Shown: positions 40,000 to 48,935, counted from the stretch's first letter. The stretch: 64,000 bases of DNA from an uncultured Dokdonia sp. (GCF_947496725.1 NZ_CANMDS010000003.1:124001-188000), one strand, 5' to 3'. Notes: a model not told the origin generated them from the letters alone. Numbers and translations: made by a program.

Positions 40000-41370
40000 A
40001 TGAAAAAATTAATGATCAGTGCTGCGGCGCTAGTATTTGCTACAACAGTTGTAGCGCAAGACAATGTAAGCTCTGTAGAGCAAGTAGGAGATGCAAACCT
40101 TTCTACAGTATTACAAGTAGGATCTATTAACAACAACAAACTAGTTACTAAGGGGGACAATAACACTGCAGAGGTAGTATCTCTAGGTAGAAACAACCGT
40201 AATGTAAATAGTCAAGGTGGAGATGATAACAACTTTGAAGTATTACAAACAGGAAGTCACAACTCTTCTAGAGTTAACCAAGGTCAAGTATCTAGTAACG
40301 GTGCTGTGACACGTGTAGGTAATGACAACGAGGCTCGTTTATTACAAGATGGAGTAGGAAACTCTTCTGTAATTAATCAATACTCTGCAACTCCTGGACA
40401 ACTATCTAATGACAATGAGGCTGTTGTAAGTCAAGTAGGAGATGGTAATGCAAGTGTTGTAGGTCAAGACGGAGATTTTAACTTTGCAGACACTGCTCAA
40501 AATGGAAATGATAACGACGCTATCGTAAGCCAGGTTGGAGATTCTAACTTTTCTGAAGTAGATGCGCAAGGTAACTCTAACGTTGCAAGAGTATACCAAG
40601 GTGGACAGTCTAACACTAGTACAATTCTTTCTTCTGGAAACGGAAACTTTGCAGATACTGCTCAACAAGGAACTCTTAATGATTCTACAGTAGATCAGTT
40701 TGGAGACGGAAACTCTTCTGAGGTAGACGCACAAGGTAACTCAAACATTGCACGTACGTACCAAGGTGGTAATAACAACGACAGTTCTATATTTTCTACA
40801 GGAGATAGCAACTTTGCAGATACAGCACAGCAAGGTAATGGTAATAGCTCTGAAGTAATCCAGACTGGAGATTCTAACTTTTCTGAAGTAGACCAACAAG
40901 GTAACGGAAACTTAAATTTTGTTTCTCAAGTAAGTAATAATAGTAGCTCTGACGTTTTTCAAGTAGGAGACGGAAATGATACTCGTGTAAGCCAGTTAGG
41001 TGAGAGCCAGGTGTCTTTTGTATCACAACTAGGTGATTCAAATGTTGCACGTGTTTATCAAGGTGGAGATTCTAACTTAAGTGTTATTGCTCAAGACGGT
41101 ACTTCAAACTTTGCAGATACAGCACAGCAAGGTACTAATAACTTATCTGGAGTTTTACAGATGGGAACAGGTAACCAGTCTGAAGTAGATCAATTAGGAA
41201 CTGCAAACCTTTCTTTAGTAGGTCAATTTGGAGCAGGAAACGTATCTACAGTATTACAAGACGGTACGTCTAACGGGTCTCTAGTAGGTCAGTTAGGTAC
41301 AGGTAACACAAGTACAGTTTCTCAAACAGGAACTGGTAACGCTTCTGTAGTATTACAAGCTGGATTCTAA
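40000..41370 (+). CDS. Long curlin-repeat (CsgA-like) amyloid-type protein
   Basis: A 456-residue secreted protein: signal peptide MKKLMISAAALVFATTVVAQ, then about 39 consecutive 11-residue strands with few breaks. The consensus is V-x-Q-x-G-x-x-N-x-x-x, for example VSQVGDGNASV and TAQQGNGNSSE. This is the curlin repeat: paired strands form one 22-residue rung of a beta-solenoid, with Gln/Asn ladders. E. coli CsgA has five rungs; this has about nineteen. Some blocks (VDAQGNSNVARVYQGG, NFADTAQQG) recur nearly unchanged, pointing to recent internal duplication. Two irregular segments (QYSATPGQLSND and VSNNSSSD) interrupt the ladder. No csgB, csgE, csgF or csgG gene is near. It likely forms extracellular fibres for biofilm or attachment. 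Monocistronic with terminator. Confidence 0.88.
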   Translation: MKKLMISAAALVFATTVVAQDNVSSVEQVGDANLSTVLQVGSINNNKLVTKGDNNTAEVVSLGRNNRNVNSQGGDDNNFEVLQTGSHNSSRVNQGQVSSNGAVTRVGNDNEARLLQDGVGNSSVINQYSATPGQLSNDNEAVVSQVGDGNASVVGQDGDFNFADTAQNGNDNDAIVSQVGDSNFSEVDAQGNSNVARVYQGGQSNTSTILSSGNGNFADTAQQGTLNDSTVDQFGDGNSSEVDAQGNSNIARTYQGGNNNDSSIFSTGDSNFADTAQQGNGNSSEVIQTGDSNFSEVDQQGNGNLNFVSQVSNNSSSDVFQVGDGNDTRVSQLGESQVSFVSQLGDSNVARVYQGGDSNLSVIAQDGTSNFADTAQQGTNNLSGVLQMGTGNQSEVDQLGTANLSLVGQFGAGNVSTVLQDGTSNGSLVGQLGTGNTSTVSQTGTGNASVVLQAGF

Positions 41371-41434
41371 GCATAAAAACATAAAGCCATTATAGACATT
41401 GTAGTTATTATTAATTAATAATTATATAAATGGT

Positions 41435-41470
41435 GAAAGCACTACCGTATGGTGGTGCTTTCTTTTTTTA
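41435..41470 (+). terminator. Terminator of the curlin-repeat gene
   Basis: Arms GAAAGCACTACC (41435-41446) and GGTGGTGCTTTC (41451-41462), one G-U pair, loop GTAT, then a T-run. Confidence 0.88.
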
Positions 41471-41489
41471 GAGAAGGGGTTGCAGAGTA

Positions 41490-41505
41490 CGCTTTCGCGA
41501 AAGCG
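41490..41505. repeat. Iterated palindrome, intergenic copy
   Basis: An exact 16-mer flanked by TA...TA, about 70 bp upstream of pyrR and just upstream of its likely promoter. Confidence 0.9.
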
Positions 41506-41538
41506 TAACAAACCCTACCAGTAAACCTTAATATTGTG

Positions 41539-41546
41539 TAACTTTG
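41539..41546 (+). promoter_or_regulatory. Candidate pyrR operon -7 element
   Basis: TAACTTTG matches TAnnTTTG exactly, 27 bp before the pyrR start. No clear TTG at -33; the iterated palindrome ends about 33 bp upstream of it. Confidence 0.45.
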
Positions 41547-41573
41547 TCCTCCGAACAGATTTCGGAAATATCT

Positions 41574-42113
41574 ATGAGCCAAAAAGTACTTCTTAACGCG
41601 ACAGAGATCAACATCATTCTCAATCGTCTGGCTTGTCAACTCATTGAGAATCATCTAGATTTTAAAGAAACCGTTTTAATAGGTATACAGCCCAGAGGTG
41701 TCTACTTAGCCGAACGTATTAAAAAGTTATTAATAGAAGAATATGCCATAGAAGAAATAAGGCTAGGCTATCTTGATATCACTTTTTATAGAGATGATTT
41801 TAGAAGAACAGAGAAGACGCTAGAAGCAAATAAGACCAAGATTGATTTTGTAGTAGAAAAGAAAAAGGTAGTCTTTATAGATGACGTTCTTTATACAGGT
41901 AGAAGCATTAATGCTGCTCTTACTGCAGTACAAAGCTTTGGACGTCCAGAAGAGGTAGAGCTACTATGTCTTATAGATAGAAGGTTCTCTCGACACCTAC
42001 CTATACAACCAGATTACAAAGGGAGACAGGTAGATGCCATAAACGAAGAAAAAGTAAAGGTGTGCTGGAAAGAAAATGAAGGCGAAGACACCGTATATCT
42101 TGTAAAAAGCTAA
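41574..42113 (+). CDS. pyrR: PyrR: pyrimidine operon regulator / uracil phosphoribosyltransferase
   Basis: The ATG giving MSQKVLLNATEINIILNRLA (179 aa) is preferred to an earlier in-frame TTG. Phosphoribosyltransferase fold with TVLIGIQPRGVYLAERIKKL, LDITFYRDDFR (the uracil/UMP hood region) and the PRPP loop VVFIDDVLYTGRSINAAL. PyrR in Firmicutes binds pyr mRNA; in Bacteroidota the regulatory role is less certain and it may act mainly as uracil phosphoribosyltransferase. It lies 9 bp before pyrB, in line with a pyrimidine role. Confidence 0.9.
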   Translation: MSQKVLLNATEINIILNRLACQLIENHLDFKETVLIGIQPRGVYLAERIKKLLIEEYAIEEIRLGYLDITFYRDDFRRTEKTLEANKTKIDFVVEKKKVVFIDDVLYTGRSINAALTAVQSFGRPEEVELLCLIDRRFSRHLPIQPDYKGRQVDAINEEKVKVCWKENEGEDTVYLVKS

Positions 42114-42122
42114 TTTTTGAGT

Positions 42123-43052
42123 ATGAGTGAGCTTAGTGTCAACCATTTGCTGGGTATTAAATATATCACTGCTGCAGATATTGAACTTATTTTTAAAACG
42201 GCAGATCATTTTAAGGAAGTGATTAATAGACCTATTAAAAAAGTTCCTTCTTTGCGTGATATTACCATCGCAAATCTATTTTTTGAAAACAGCACCCGTA
42301 CAAAGCTCTCTTTTGAGCTAGCCGAAAAGAGACTAAGTGCAGACGTAATTAACTTCTCTGCTGCAGCCTCCTCTGTTAAGAAGGGAGAAACACTTATAGA
42401 TACCGTAAATAACATCTTATCTATGAAGGTAGATATGGTGGTAATGCGTCACCCTAATCCTGGAGCAGGTATATTTTTATCAAAACATATTAAGGCAAGT
42501 ATTGTAAACGCTGGAGATGGAGCACACGAGCACCCTACGCAAGCGCTACTAGATAGTTACTCTATACGTGAGAAACTAGGTGACGTTGCTGGAAAAAACG
42601 TGGTTATAGTGGGCGATATTTTGCACAGTAGAGTAGCACTCTCAAATATTTATGCCCTTAAGCTACAAGGAGCAAATGTAAAAGTTTGTGGACCCAAAAC
42701 ATTAATGCCTAAGTACATTGAGTCACTAGGCGTTGAGGTAGAACTAGATTTAAGAAAAGCACTAGAGTGGTGTGATGTGGCAAATATGCTTAGAGTACAA
42801 AACGAGCGTATGGACATAAGTTACTTCCCTAGTACTAGAGAGTACACCCAGCAGTATGGAGTCAATAAACAACTGCTTAACTCACTCAATAAAGAAATTG
42901 TAATAATGCACCCAGGTCCTATAAATCGAGGTGTAGAGATTACCAGTGATGTTGCAGACTCAGACCAGGCTATTATTCTAGATCAAGTACAAAATGGGGT
43001 AGCCGTGAGGATGGCTGTCATCTATTTACTTGCGTCAAAAATTAAGCAATAA
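42123..43052 (+). CDS. pyrB: Aspartate carbamoyltransferase catalytic subunit
   Basis: Start at the ATG giving MSELSVNHLLGIKYITAADI (309 aa), two codons after an in-frame TTG. Carbamoyl-phosphate-binding loop FFENSTRTKLSFELAEKRL (about 49-67), VVMRHPNPGAGIFL, the GDGAHEHPTQALLDSYSI block (His and Gln contacts), and the aspartate-binding loop region MHPGPINRGVEI (about 260-271). It makes carbamoyl aspartate, the first committed step of pyrimidine synthesis. No pyrI regulatory subunit follows. Its stop overlaps the next start (TAATG). Confidence 0.95.
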   Translation: MSELSVNHLLGIKYITAADIELIFKTADHFKEVINRPIKKVPSLRDITIANLFFENSTRTKLSFELAEKRLSADVINFSAAASSVKKGETLIDTVNNILSMKVDMVVMRHPNPGAGIFLSKHIKASIVNAGDGAHEHPTQALLDSYSIREKLGDVAGKNVVIVGDILHSRVALSNIYALKLQGANVKVCGPKTLMPKYIESLGVEVELDLRKALEWCDVANMLRVQNERMDISYFPSTREYTQQYGVNKQLLNSLNKEIVIMHPGPINRGVEITSDVADSDQAIILDQVQNGVAVRMAVIYLLASKIKQ

Positions 43053-43387
43053 TGAAAATTATAGAAAAAGATACATACACTATACTAGGAGACGAGCGTG
43101 ATGACGTGTTAGACTTTGCGATGTATCTGGAGAAAATAGTACCATTACATTACGATAAAAAAAATCTTGTTATAGATTTATTAAAGTATGAGAACCTCAC
43201 TCTAGACCAGCTAGTGCAGTTTATAAAACTGTCTAACTACCAGCGTGGTGGTAAGCTCTCTTATGTGATTGTAAATACAGGTATAGATTATGACCTTGTA
43301 CCAGACGAGATGGTGGTAGTCCCTACGCTAGAAGAGGCTGGAGATATTATCGCGATGGAAGAGATAGAGCGTGATCTCGGTTTTTAA
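43052..43387 (+). CDS. Conserved small cytosolic protein (111 aa), STAS-like
   Basis: MKIIEKDTYTILGDERDDVL opens a compact alpha/beta protein with KKNLVIDLLKYENLTLDQLV and GGKLSYVIVNTGIDYDLVPD. Alternation of strand and helix (strand, helix, strand DLL, helix, strand SYVIVN, helix at the end) resembles a STAS/anti-sigma-antagonist fold, but no phospho-Ser signature is clear. The C-terminus is acidic (EEAGDIIAMEEIERDLGF). It is coupled to pyrB by a one-base overlap and lies 11 bp before the ribonuclease Z gene; homologues in this position are often misannotated as ribonuclease Z. Role unknown. Confidence 0.65.
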   Translation: MKIIEKDTYTILGDERDDVLDFAMYLEKIVPLHYDKKNLVIDLLKYENLTLDQLVQFIKLSNYQRGGKLSYVIVNTGIDYDLVPDEMVVVPTLEEAGDIIAMEEIERDLGF

Positions 43388-43398
43388 AAAGTAATATA

Positions 43399-44316
43399 AT
43401 GTCTAGCAATCTACATCTTACCATATTAGGTTGTTATGCAGCTGCGCCCGGTAGTTATAAAAACCCCACCTCTCAAGTTTTAGAAATACGCAACAATCTA
43501 TTTCTCATAGACTGTGGTGAAGGTACTCAAGTAGCCTTACGACGCAATAAGATTAAGTTTGCCCGTATTAAACACATTTTTATATCACACCTGCACGGTG
43601 ATCATTTTTTTGGTCTTATGGGCGTGATAACAACTTTTAGTTTACTTAAACGTACTGCACCACTTACCATTTATGGACCTAAGGGTATAAAAGAGCTTAT
43701 CTTACTGCAATTAAAACTCACAAAAGGATTTACAAGCTATCCCTTACACTTTCGTGAAATAACAAGTAAGGAGCCAGAAGTGATTTTAGAAAATGAAGAG
43801 ATTACGGTAACCACTATACCACTCAAGCATCGCATCTATACAAATGGTTTTTACTTTGAAGAAAAACTAGGTGAGCGCAAGCTAGATATAACTGCTTGTT
43901 TAAAACTAGATATAGATCGTGCATATTATAATAAAATAAAGCAGGGGGGAGATATCACATTAGATAACGGGACAGTTGTAAAAAATGAACAACTCACCTT
44001 TGATCCGCCGCAACCTAAAAGTTATGCTTATTGTAGTGATACTGCTTATTATGAAGAAATTGTACCACAAATACAAGGGGCAACAGCATTGTATCACGAG
44101 GCTACATTTCTAGAAAGTCACGCACACTTGTGTAAACCTACTGGGCACAGTACAGCAGCACAAGCAGCTCAAATAGCAGCTATGGCTGGAGTAAAAAATT
44201 TAATATTAGGTCACTACTCTGTACGATATGGTGATTTACAAGAATTTATAAAAGAAGCCACACCCTACTTTGAAAATGTACACCTAGGTGACGATGGTAA
44301 GAATTTTACCTTTTAA
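43399..44316 (+). CDS. rnz: Ribonuclease Z (tRNA 3-prime processing)
   Basis: A 305-residue metallo-beta-lactamase endonuclease that cuts tRNA precursors after the discriminator base. The two-zinc motif is ISHLHGDHFFG (His-x-His-x-Asp-His, about residues 60-70). Further ligands are in YCSDTAYYEE (Asp), ATALYHEATF, HSTAAQAAQIAAMAG and LILGHYSVRY (His). The flexible arm (about 150-180) is present. This fits the tRNA gene at 1429-1502, which encodes no CCA and therefore needs RNase Z. It is in the pyrB operon. Confidence 0.95.
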   Translation: MSSNLHLTILGCYAAAPGSYKNPTSQVLEIRNNLFLIDCGEGTQVALRRNKIKFARIKHIFISHLHGDHFFGLMGVITTFSLLKRTAPLTIYGPKGIKELILLQLKLTKGFTSYPLHFREITSKEPEVILENEEITVTTIPLKHRIYTNGFYFEEKLGERKLDITACLKLDIDRAYYNKIKQGGDITLDNGTVVKNEQLTFDPPQPKSYAYCSDTAYYEEIVPQIQGATALYHEATFLESHAHLCKPTGHSTAAQAAQIAAMAGVKNLILGHYSVRYGDLQEFIKEATPYFENVHLGDDGKNFTF

Positions 44317-44325
44317 AAAAAGATT

Positions 44326-44742
44326 ATGATGGAAGAAGAAGTAAAGAAAATAGCAAAACCTATTTTAGCAAGATTACAAGTACATTTTGATGGTTTAATC
44401 CCTCGTAACCTGTTTCTTGTTAATCCAGATATACGTCTTAAAAAAGTTAATAAAACCTACGGTTCTACCTCTGTAAAGGATAGCATAAGTATTGCGTTTA
44501 AGGTTTTCATTTTTGAAGATCAATATATCTGTGAGTACTTTTTAAATGCAGATGGATACACTGAGCACCGCAGGTATAATATAGATAGAGATCAGGTAGA
44601 AATGCTTGAAAATTTTGAGGGGCAGTTTGGTGCAGAAGATTTTGATGATGATGATATGGACTATGAAGAATTTACCCGTATTAGAAAACACAATGATAAG
44701 GTGAGAAAACTCTTGATAAAGAAAGGGTTTATGAGGAAATAA
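44326..44742 (+). CDS. Hypothetical soluble protein (138 aa)
   Basis: MMEEEVKKIAKPILARLQVH then FDGLIPRNLFLVNPDIRLKK; no signal peptide or membrane helix. The middle contains strands (SISIAFKVFIFEDQYICEYF) and the second half a very acidic stretch (FGAEDFDDDDMDYEEFTRIR) followed by a basic end (KLLIKKGFMRK). Either of two adjacent ATGs could be the start. It lies 9 bp after rnz on the same strand and is likely co-transcribed. No family is recognised. Confidence 0.6.
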   Translation: MMEEEVKKIAKPILARLQVHFDGLIPRNLFLVNPDIRLKKVNKTYGSTSVKDSISIAFKVFIFEDQYICEYFLNADGYTEHRRYNIDRDQVEMLENFEGQFGAEDFDDDDMDYEEFTRIRKHNDKVRKLLIKKGFMRK

Positions 44743-44793
44743 TACTGCCACTTCCACTTTTAATTTTATAGCGGTCTTTGTACATTTACTACA

Positions 44794-45438
44794 ATGAACA
44801 GGGACTTACACGACTACAGAAAATCATACGAAAAAGGCGAGTTACTTATACAAAACGTCGCACAACATCCTATAGATCAATTTAAAACTTGGTTTAAAGA
44901 GGTAGAAGAAGCTGGAGGTATTGCAGAGCCTAACGCGATGACTATTGCCACGCTAGGCGATGACGGTTTTCCAAAATCAAGAATTGTACTTCTTAAAGAA
45001 TATGACCAGCAGGGATTTGTATTCTACACAAACTACACGAGTGAGAAAGGAGTGAGTATCGCACAACATCCTAAAGTGGGTGTTTCTTTCTTTTGGCCTA
45101 ATTTAGAGAGACAAGTCATTATAAAAGGTGATATAGAAAAAGTTTCAGACGCTCGTTCGGATGCATATTTTAATAATAGACCTAAAGACAGTCAGCTAGG
45201 GGCTTTAGTTTCAGACCAAAGCACTGTTATAAAAGATAGAACTGTTCTTGAGGAAAAGATGATTTCGCTTAAAGCGAAATATAAAAATCAAGATATACAG
45301 CGTCCCTCACACTGGGGTGGTTACATTATAAAACCAGTTACAGTTGAGTTCTGGCAAGGTAGACCAAGTAGATTACACGACCGTGTGCGCTATCGTAAAG
45401 AAGGTGATAACTGGATAATAGAGCGACTAGCACCTTGA
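44794..45438 (+). CDS. pdxH: Pyridoxamine 5-phosphate oxidase
   Basis: A 214-residue FMN enzyme that oxidises pyridoxine or pyridoxamine phosphate to PLP. The opening [20 protein letters not shown], the FMN contacts [25 protein letters not shown], and the C-terminal signature [20 protein letters not shown] are all present, with ERLAP at the end. Normal length. It begins a tight run with sixA-ppk1-ppx (2-bp or smaller gaps), which is likely one transcript; PLP synthesis with polyphosphate genes is a chance or housekeeping pairing. Confidence 0.95.
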   Translation: MNRDLHDYRKSYEKGELLIQNVAQHPIDQFKTWFKEVEEAGGIAEPNAMTIATLGDDGFPKSRIVLLKEYDQQGFVFYTNYTSEKGVSIAQHPKVGVSFFWPNLERQVIIKGDIEKVSDARSDAYFNNRPKDSQLGALVSDQSTVIKDRTVLEEKMISLKAKYKNQDIQRPSHWGGYIIKPVTVEFWQGRPSRLHDRVRYRKEGDNWIIERLAP

Positions 45439-45439
45439 T

Positions 45440-45922
45440 ATGAAAACATTATACCTAGTACGACACGCAAAGTCAAGTTGGAAATTTGATGTAATAGACC
45501 ACGAGCGACCGCTCAATGAGCGAGGCCTTGAAGATGGACCAAAAATGGCGGCACATATTGCGGCTACAATGCCTAAGCCAGATCTTTTAATGAGCAGTGA
45601 CGCCTTAAGAGCAAAGACTACTGCAGTATTTTTTGCAAAGGCATTTACTATTCCAGATAAAGAGATTATACTTAATCATAAAATGTACGATTTTGAAGGA
45701 CGTGATGTGGTTGAGGTGATAAAGAGTGTAGGTGATGAGGTAGATACACTTATGGTTTTTGGTCATAATAATGCAATGACAAATTTTGTAAATTCCTACG
45801 GTGATTTACGAGTAGATAATGTAGCTACTGCAGCATTTACGGCTATCACATTTGAGATTCATAATTGGCAAGATTTAATACCCGGAAAGACAATTTATCA
45901 TAAGGCTCCAAAAGAACTTTAA
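45440..45922 (+). CDS. sixA: SixA-type histidine phosphatase
   Basis: A 160-residue member of the histidine-phosphatase superfamily. The catalytic motif Arg-His-Ala (TLYLVRHAKSSW, His8) replaces the RHG of other branches, as in SixA. The second His lies in LMVFGHNNAMTNFV. SixA dephosphorylates phosphohistidine proteins such as Hpt domains and phosphotransferase components. It is sandwiched between pdxH and ppk1 with gaps of one base. The link to polyphosphate is contextual. Confidence 0.85.
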   Translation: MKTLYLVRHAKSSWKFDVIDHERPLNERGLEDGPKMAAHIAATMPKPDLLMSSDALRAKTTAVFFAKAFTIPDKEIILNHKMYDFEGRDVVEVIKSVGDEVDTLMVFGHNNAMTNFVNSYGDLRVDNVATAAFTAITFEIHNWQDLIPGKTIYHKAPKEL

Positions 45923-45923
45923 A

Positions 45924-47990
45924 ATGACGCAAACTAAAGAAAACAGGTATATAAATAGAGAACTAAGCTGGTTACAGTTTAACGCACGTGTGTTGCAAGA
46001 AGCAGCAGATGAGAGTGTGCCGCTTATAGAACGCTTTAGGTTTTTGGGGATTTTTTCAAATAACTTAGATGAGTTTTTTAAAGTACGATATGCTACCGTA
46101 CGTAGAATTGTAGATGCGGGTAAAACGGGTAGAAAAGCACTAGGAGTATACTCTGCCGAGGAGTTGCTCGGTAAAATAACCGAGATTGTTATTGAGCAAC
46201 AGACAGAAAGTCTCCAGATTCTAGAAGATATTTACAAAAAGCTAGAAGAACAAAATATTTATATGCTTACTGAGGAGGAGGTAACACTTCCTGAGCATAA
46301 GGCATTTATAAAAGACTTTTTTACAGATAAAGTAGCCCTTGCGGTAGAGACTATTATATTACGTGAGGATTTAGAATTGCCACGTATACAAGACCTTGAT
46401 GCCTACCTTATGGTAAAGATGAATCTTACAGAGGAGCAAAAACCGCTATATGCACTTCTGGAGATTCCTAGTTCATTAGACCGCTTTGTGGTACTCCCAC
46501 AGGTAGATGGTAAAGATTATATAATGATTCTAGATGATTTGATTCGTTATAATCTAGATACCATTTTTAGCATTTTTGAGTACGACAGTATCTCTGCACA
46601 TATGATTAAAATTACTCGTGATGCAGAGTTAGATATTGAGTCAGATCTTGGTAAGAGTTTTTTAGAGAAACTCACTCGTAGTGTAAAGGGGAGAGAAGAT
46701 GGTGAGCCTGTACGTTTTGTTTTTGATAAAACAATAGAGGATGAGACCCTACAATTTTTACTTAATAAATTGGGTATTAAACGTAAGGATAGTATTATAC
46801 CTGGCGGGCGTTATCATAACCGTAAGGATTATATGAACTTCCCTACATTTGGTAGGCAAGAACTTTATTACCCTAGTGTAAAGCCATTACCCATACCAGG
46901 TATAAGTCTCGAAGACAATCTATTTTCTATAGTTGCAAAAAAAGATTTCTTACAATATACTCCCTATCAAAGTTTCTCATATACCATCAAGTTTCTTAGA
47001 GAAGCTGCTTTAGATCCAAAAGTGAGATCTATAAAAATCACTATTTATAGGCTTGCAAAGCTTTCAAGTATAGCTAGCGCATTAATAAATGCGGCTCAAA
47101 ACGGTAAAGAAGTAACCGTACAGATTGAGCTTAGAGCAAGATTTGACGAAGAGTCAAATATGCGCTACGCAAAAAAAATGCAAAATGAAGGAGTACGACT
47201 CATATTTGGCGTACCTGGTCTTAAAGTACACAGTAAAGTCTGTGTGATTGAGCGTGAAGAAGAAGGTAAAATTGTACGCTATGGTTTTATAAGTACGGGT
47301 AATTTTAACCACGCTACAGCACGTATATATACAGATTACACACTATTTACAGCAAATAAAGAAATACTTAAAGACCTCTCAAAACTCTTTAACTTTTTTG
47401 ACACAAATTATATAGTAAATAAGTACAAACATTTAGTAGTGTCTCCACACTACTCACGTACAAGAATGTATAAGCTCATTCAAGAGCAAATAGAGGTGGT
47501 TCAAAATGGGGGAGAAGGCCTTATAAGACTTAAGCTCAACAGTATCTCAAACTATGATATTATAGATAAGCTATATGAAGCAAGTCAGGCTGGGGTAAAA
47601 ATAAAAATGATTGTTCGTGGTATTTGTTGTCTCATTCCAGACGTTCCTGGTATGAGCGAAAACATTGAGGTTATAAGTATTATAGATAAGTTCTTAGAGC
47701 ACCCTAGAGTATACATTTTTGGTACTGCTGGAGAAGAAAAGGTATTCTTATCATCATCAGACTGGATGAGTCGTAATCTAGATAATAGGGTAGAGGTTTC
47801 TGTCCCTATTTATGATGAAGATGTAAAGCAAGAAATTATAGATACACACGAGATATCGTGGAGTGATAATGTAAAGGCGCGCGTTCTTAACAAACAAATG
47901 GATAATAAGTACAAAAAAGACGAATTACCATTCGTGAGATCACAATTTGCTACTTATGATTATTACGTAAACAAACTCACAGACTTATAG
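45924..47990 (+). CDS. ppk1: Polyphosphate kinase 1
   Basis: A 688-residue enzyme that makes polyphosphate from ATP. The N-terminal domain begins YINRELSWLQFNARVLQEAA, the head domain follows, and two phospholipase-D-like C-terminal domains carry the catalytic histidines: GLKVHSKVCVIERE (phospho-His, about residue 430) and LEHPRVYIFG further on. Also visible are ITIYRLAKLSSIASALINAA and YTLFTANKEI. Full length. It starts one base after sixA and overlaps ppx by one base (TAGTG). Confidence 0.96.
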   Translation: MTQTKENRYINRELSWLQFNARVLQEAADESVPLIERFRFLGIFSNNLDEFFKVRYATVRRIVDAGKTGRKALGVYSAEELLGKITEIVIEQQTESLQILEDIYKKLEEQNIYMLTEEEVTLPEHKAFIKDFFTDKVALAVETIILREDLELPRIQDLDAYLMVKMNLTEEQKPLYALLEIPSSLDRFVVLPQVDGKDYIMILDDLIRYNLDTIFSIFEYDSISAHMIKITRDAELDIESDLGKSFLEKLTRSVKGREDGEPVRFVFDKTIEDETLQFLLNKLGIKRKDSIIPGGRYHNRKDYMNFPTFGRQELYYPSVKPLPIPGISLEDNLFSIVAKKDFLQYTPYQSFSYTIKFLREAALDPKVRSIKITIYRLAKLSSIASALINAAQNGKEVTVQIELRARFDEESNMRYAKKMQNEGVRLIFGVPGLKVHSKVCVIEREEEGKIVRYGFISTGNFNHATARIYTDYTLFTANKEILKDLSKLFNFFDTNYIVNKYKHLVVSPHYSRTRMYKLIQEQIEVVQNGGEGLIRLKLNSISNYDIIDKLYEASQAGVKIKMIVRGICCLIPDVPGMSENIEVISIIDKFLEHPRVYIFGTAGEEKVFLSSSDWMSRNLDNRVEVSVPIYDEDVKQEIIDTHEISWSDNVKARVLNKQMDNKYKKDELPFVRSQFATYDYYVNKLTDL

Positions 47991-48889
47991 TGCTTAACAT
48001 ATTAAAATACGCTGCAATAGATATAGGTTCTAATGCAATTAGATTACTTGTTGCAAATATAATTGAGCAAGAAAACGGGCCCACATTATTTAGAAAAAAT
48101 GCCTTAGTACGCGTGCCCATACGCCTAGGAGAAGATGTCTTTATTAATGGAGAAATCTCTTTGAAAAATCAGGCACGTATGGAAGATGCGATGAAAGCCT
48201 TTAGACTACTTATGAATGCACACCAGGTAAAAGAATACCGTGCCTGTGCTACCAGTGCGATGAGAGATGCAAAAAATGGTCACGCTTTCGCGAAAAAAAT
48301 AAAAGAAACCTCAAATATTAATATTGAAATTATAGACGGAGAAGAAGAGGCACAAATTATCGCCGCTACAGATCTTCAAAGTTTTATAAAAGAAGATAGA
48401 ACATACATCTACGTAGATGTAGGAGGTGGAAGCACAGAGATAACTATTTACCATATGGGTAAAGTTGTAGCCTCAAGGTCCTTTAAAATAGGAACAGTAA
48501 GACTTCTTAATGATTTGGTTTCTTCAGAAGATTGGGAGGTATTTAAAAACTGGATACATCAGCACTGTAAAGATTTTAATCACATAGACCTTATAGGCTC
48601 TGGAGGTAACATTAATAAAGTGTTTAAACTGAGTACAAAAAAACCAGGTAAAACGTTATCATATTTATTCTTATCACAACTATACAAAGATTTAAGTGAT
48701 ATGAGCTACGAGCAACGCGTGATAGAATTACAGCTTAATCCAGACCGTGCAGACGTTATAATACCAGCTTTAAGAATATACCTACAAGCAATGAAGTCGT
48801 CAAAAGCAAAGCAAATTATTGTCCCAAAAATTGGTCTTGCAGATGGTATTATCAAAAGTTTATATCTTTCAAAACAAATGTTAACATAA
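47990..48889 (+). CDS. ppx: Exopolyphosphatase / Ppx-GppA family phosphatase
   Basis: A 299-residue ASKHA-fold protein that removes terminal phosphate from polyphosphate or guanosine pentaphosphate. GTG start within the ppk1 stop. The phosphate-binding loops are YAAIDIGSNAIRLLVANI (phosphate-1) and YVDVGGGSTEITIYHMGKV (phosphate-2), with ACATSAMRDAKNG in between. The protein is the short, C-terminally truncated Bacteroidota form. A half palindrome encodes His-Ala-Phe-Ala-Lys. Its pairing with ppk1 gives polyphosphate turnover from a single transcript. Confidence 0.92.
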   Translation: MLNILKYAAIDIGSNAIRLLVANIIEQENGPTLFRKNALVRVPIRLGEDVFINGEISLKNQARMEDAMKAFRLLMNAHQVKEYRACATSAMRDAKNGHAFAKKIKETSNINIEIIDGEEEAQIIAATDLQSFIKEDRTYIYVDVGGGSTEITIYHMGKVVASRSFKIGTVRLLNDLVSSEDWEVFKNWIHQHCKDFNHIDLIGSGGNINKVFKLSTKKPGKTLSYLFLSQLYKDLSDMSYEQRVIELQLNPDRADVIIPALRIYLQAMKSSKAKQIIVPKIGLADGIIKSLYLSKQMLT

Positions 48890-48900
48890 ATAAAATGATG

Positions 48901-48908
48901 TATATTTG
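48901..48908 (+). promoter_or_regulatory. Candidate -7 element of the first barrel gene
   Basis: TATATTTG matches TAnnTTTG exactly, 27 bp before the start codon and 11 bp after the ppx stop. TTA at 48881-48883 could be a weak -33. Confidence 0.45.
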
Positions 48909-48935
48909 TGTCCTAACCCTCTGAAAATTCGATAA

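Noticed and set aside
40402-40734. A 110-codon minus ORF inside the curlin-repeat gene
   Set aside because: It reflects the repetitive codon pattern of the plus strand and has no independent support.
40079-41365. Repeats of the curlin gene as a CRISPR or minisatellite array
   Set aside because: The 33-base period keeps one open reading frame and varies at third codon positions, as expected of a coding repeat.
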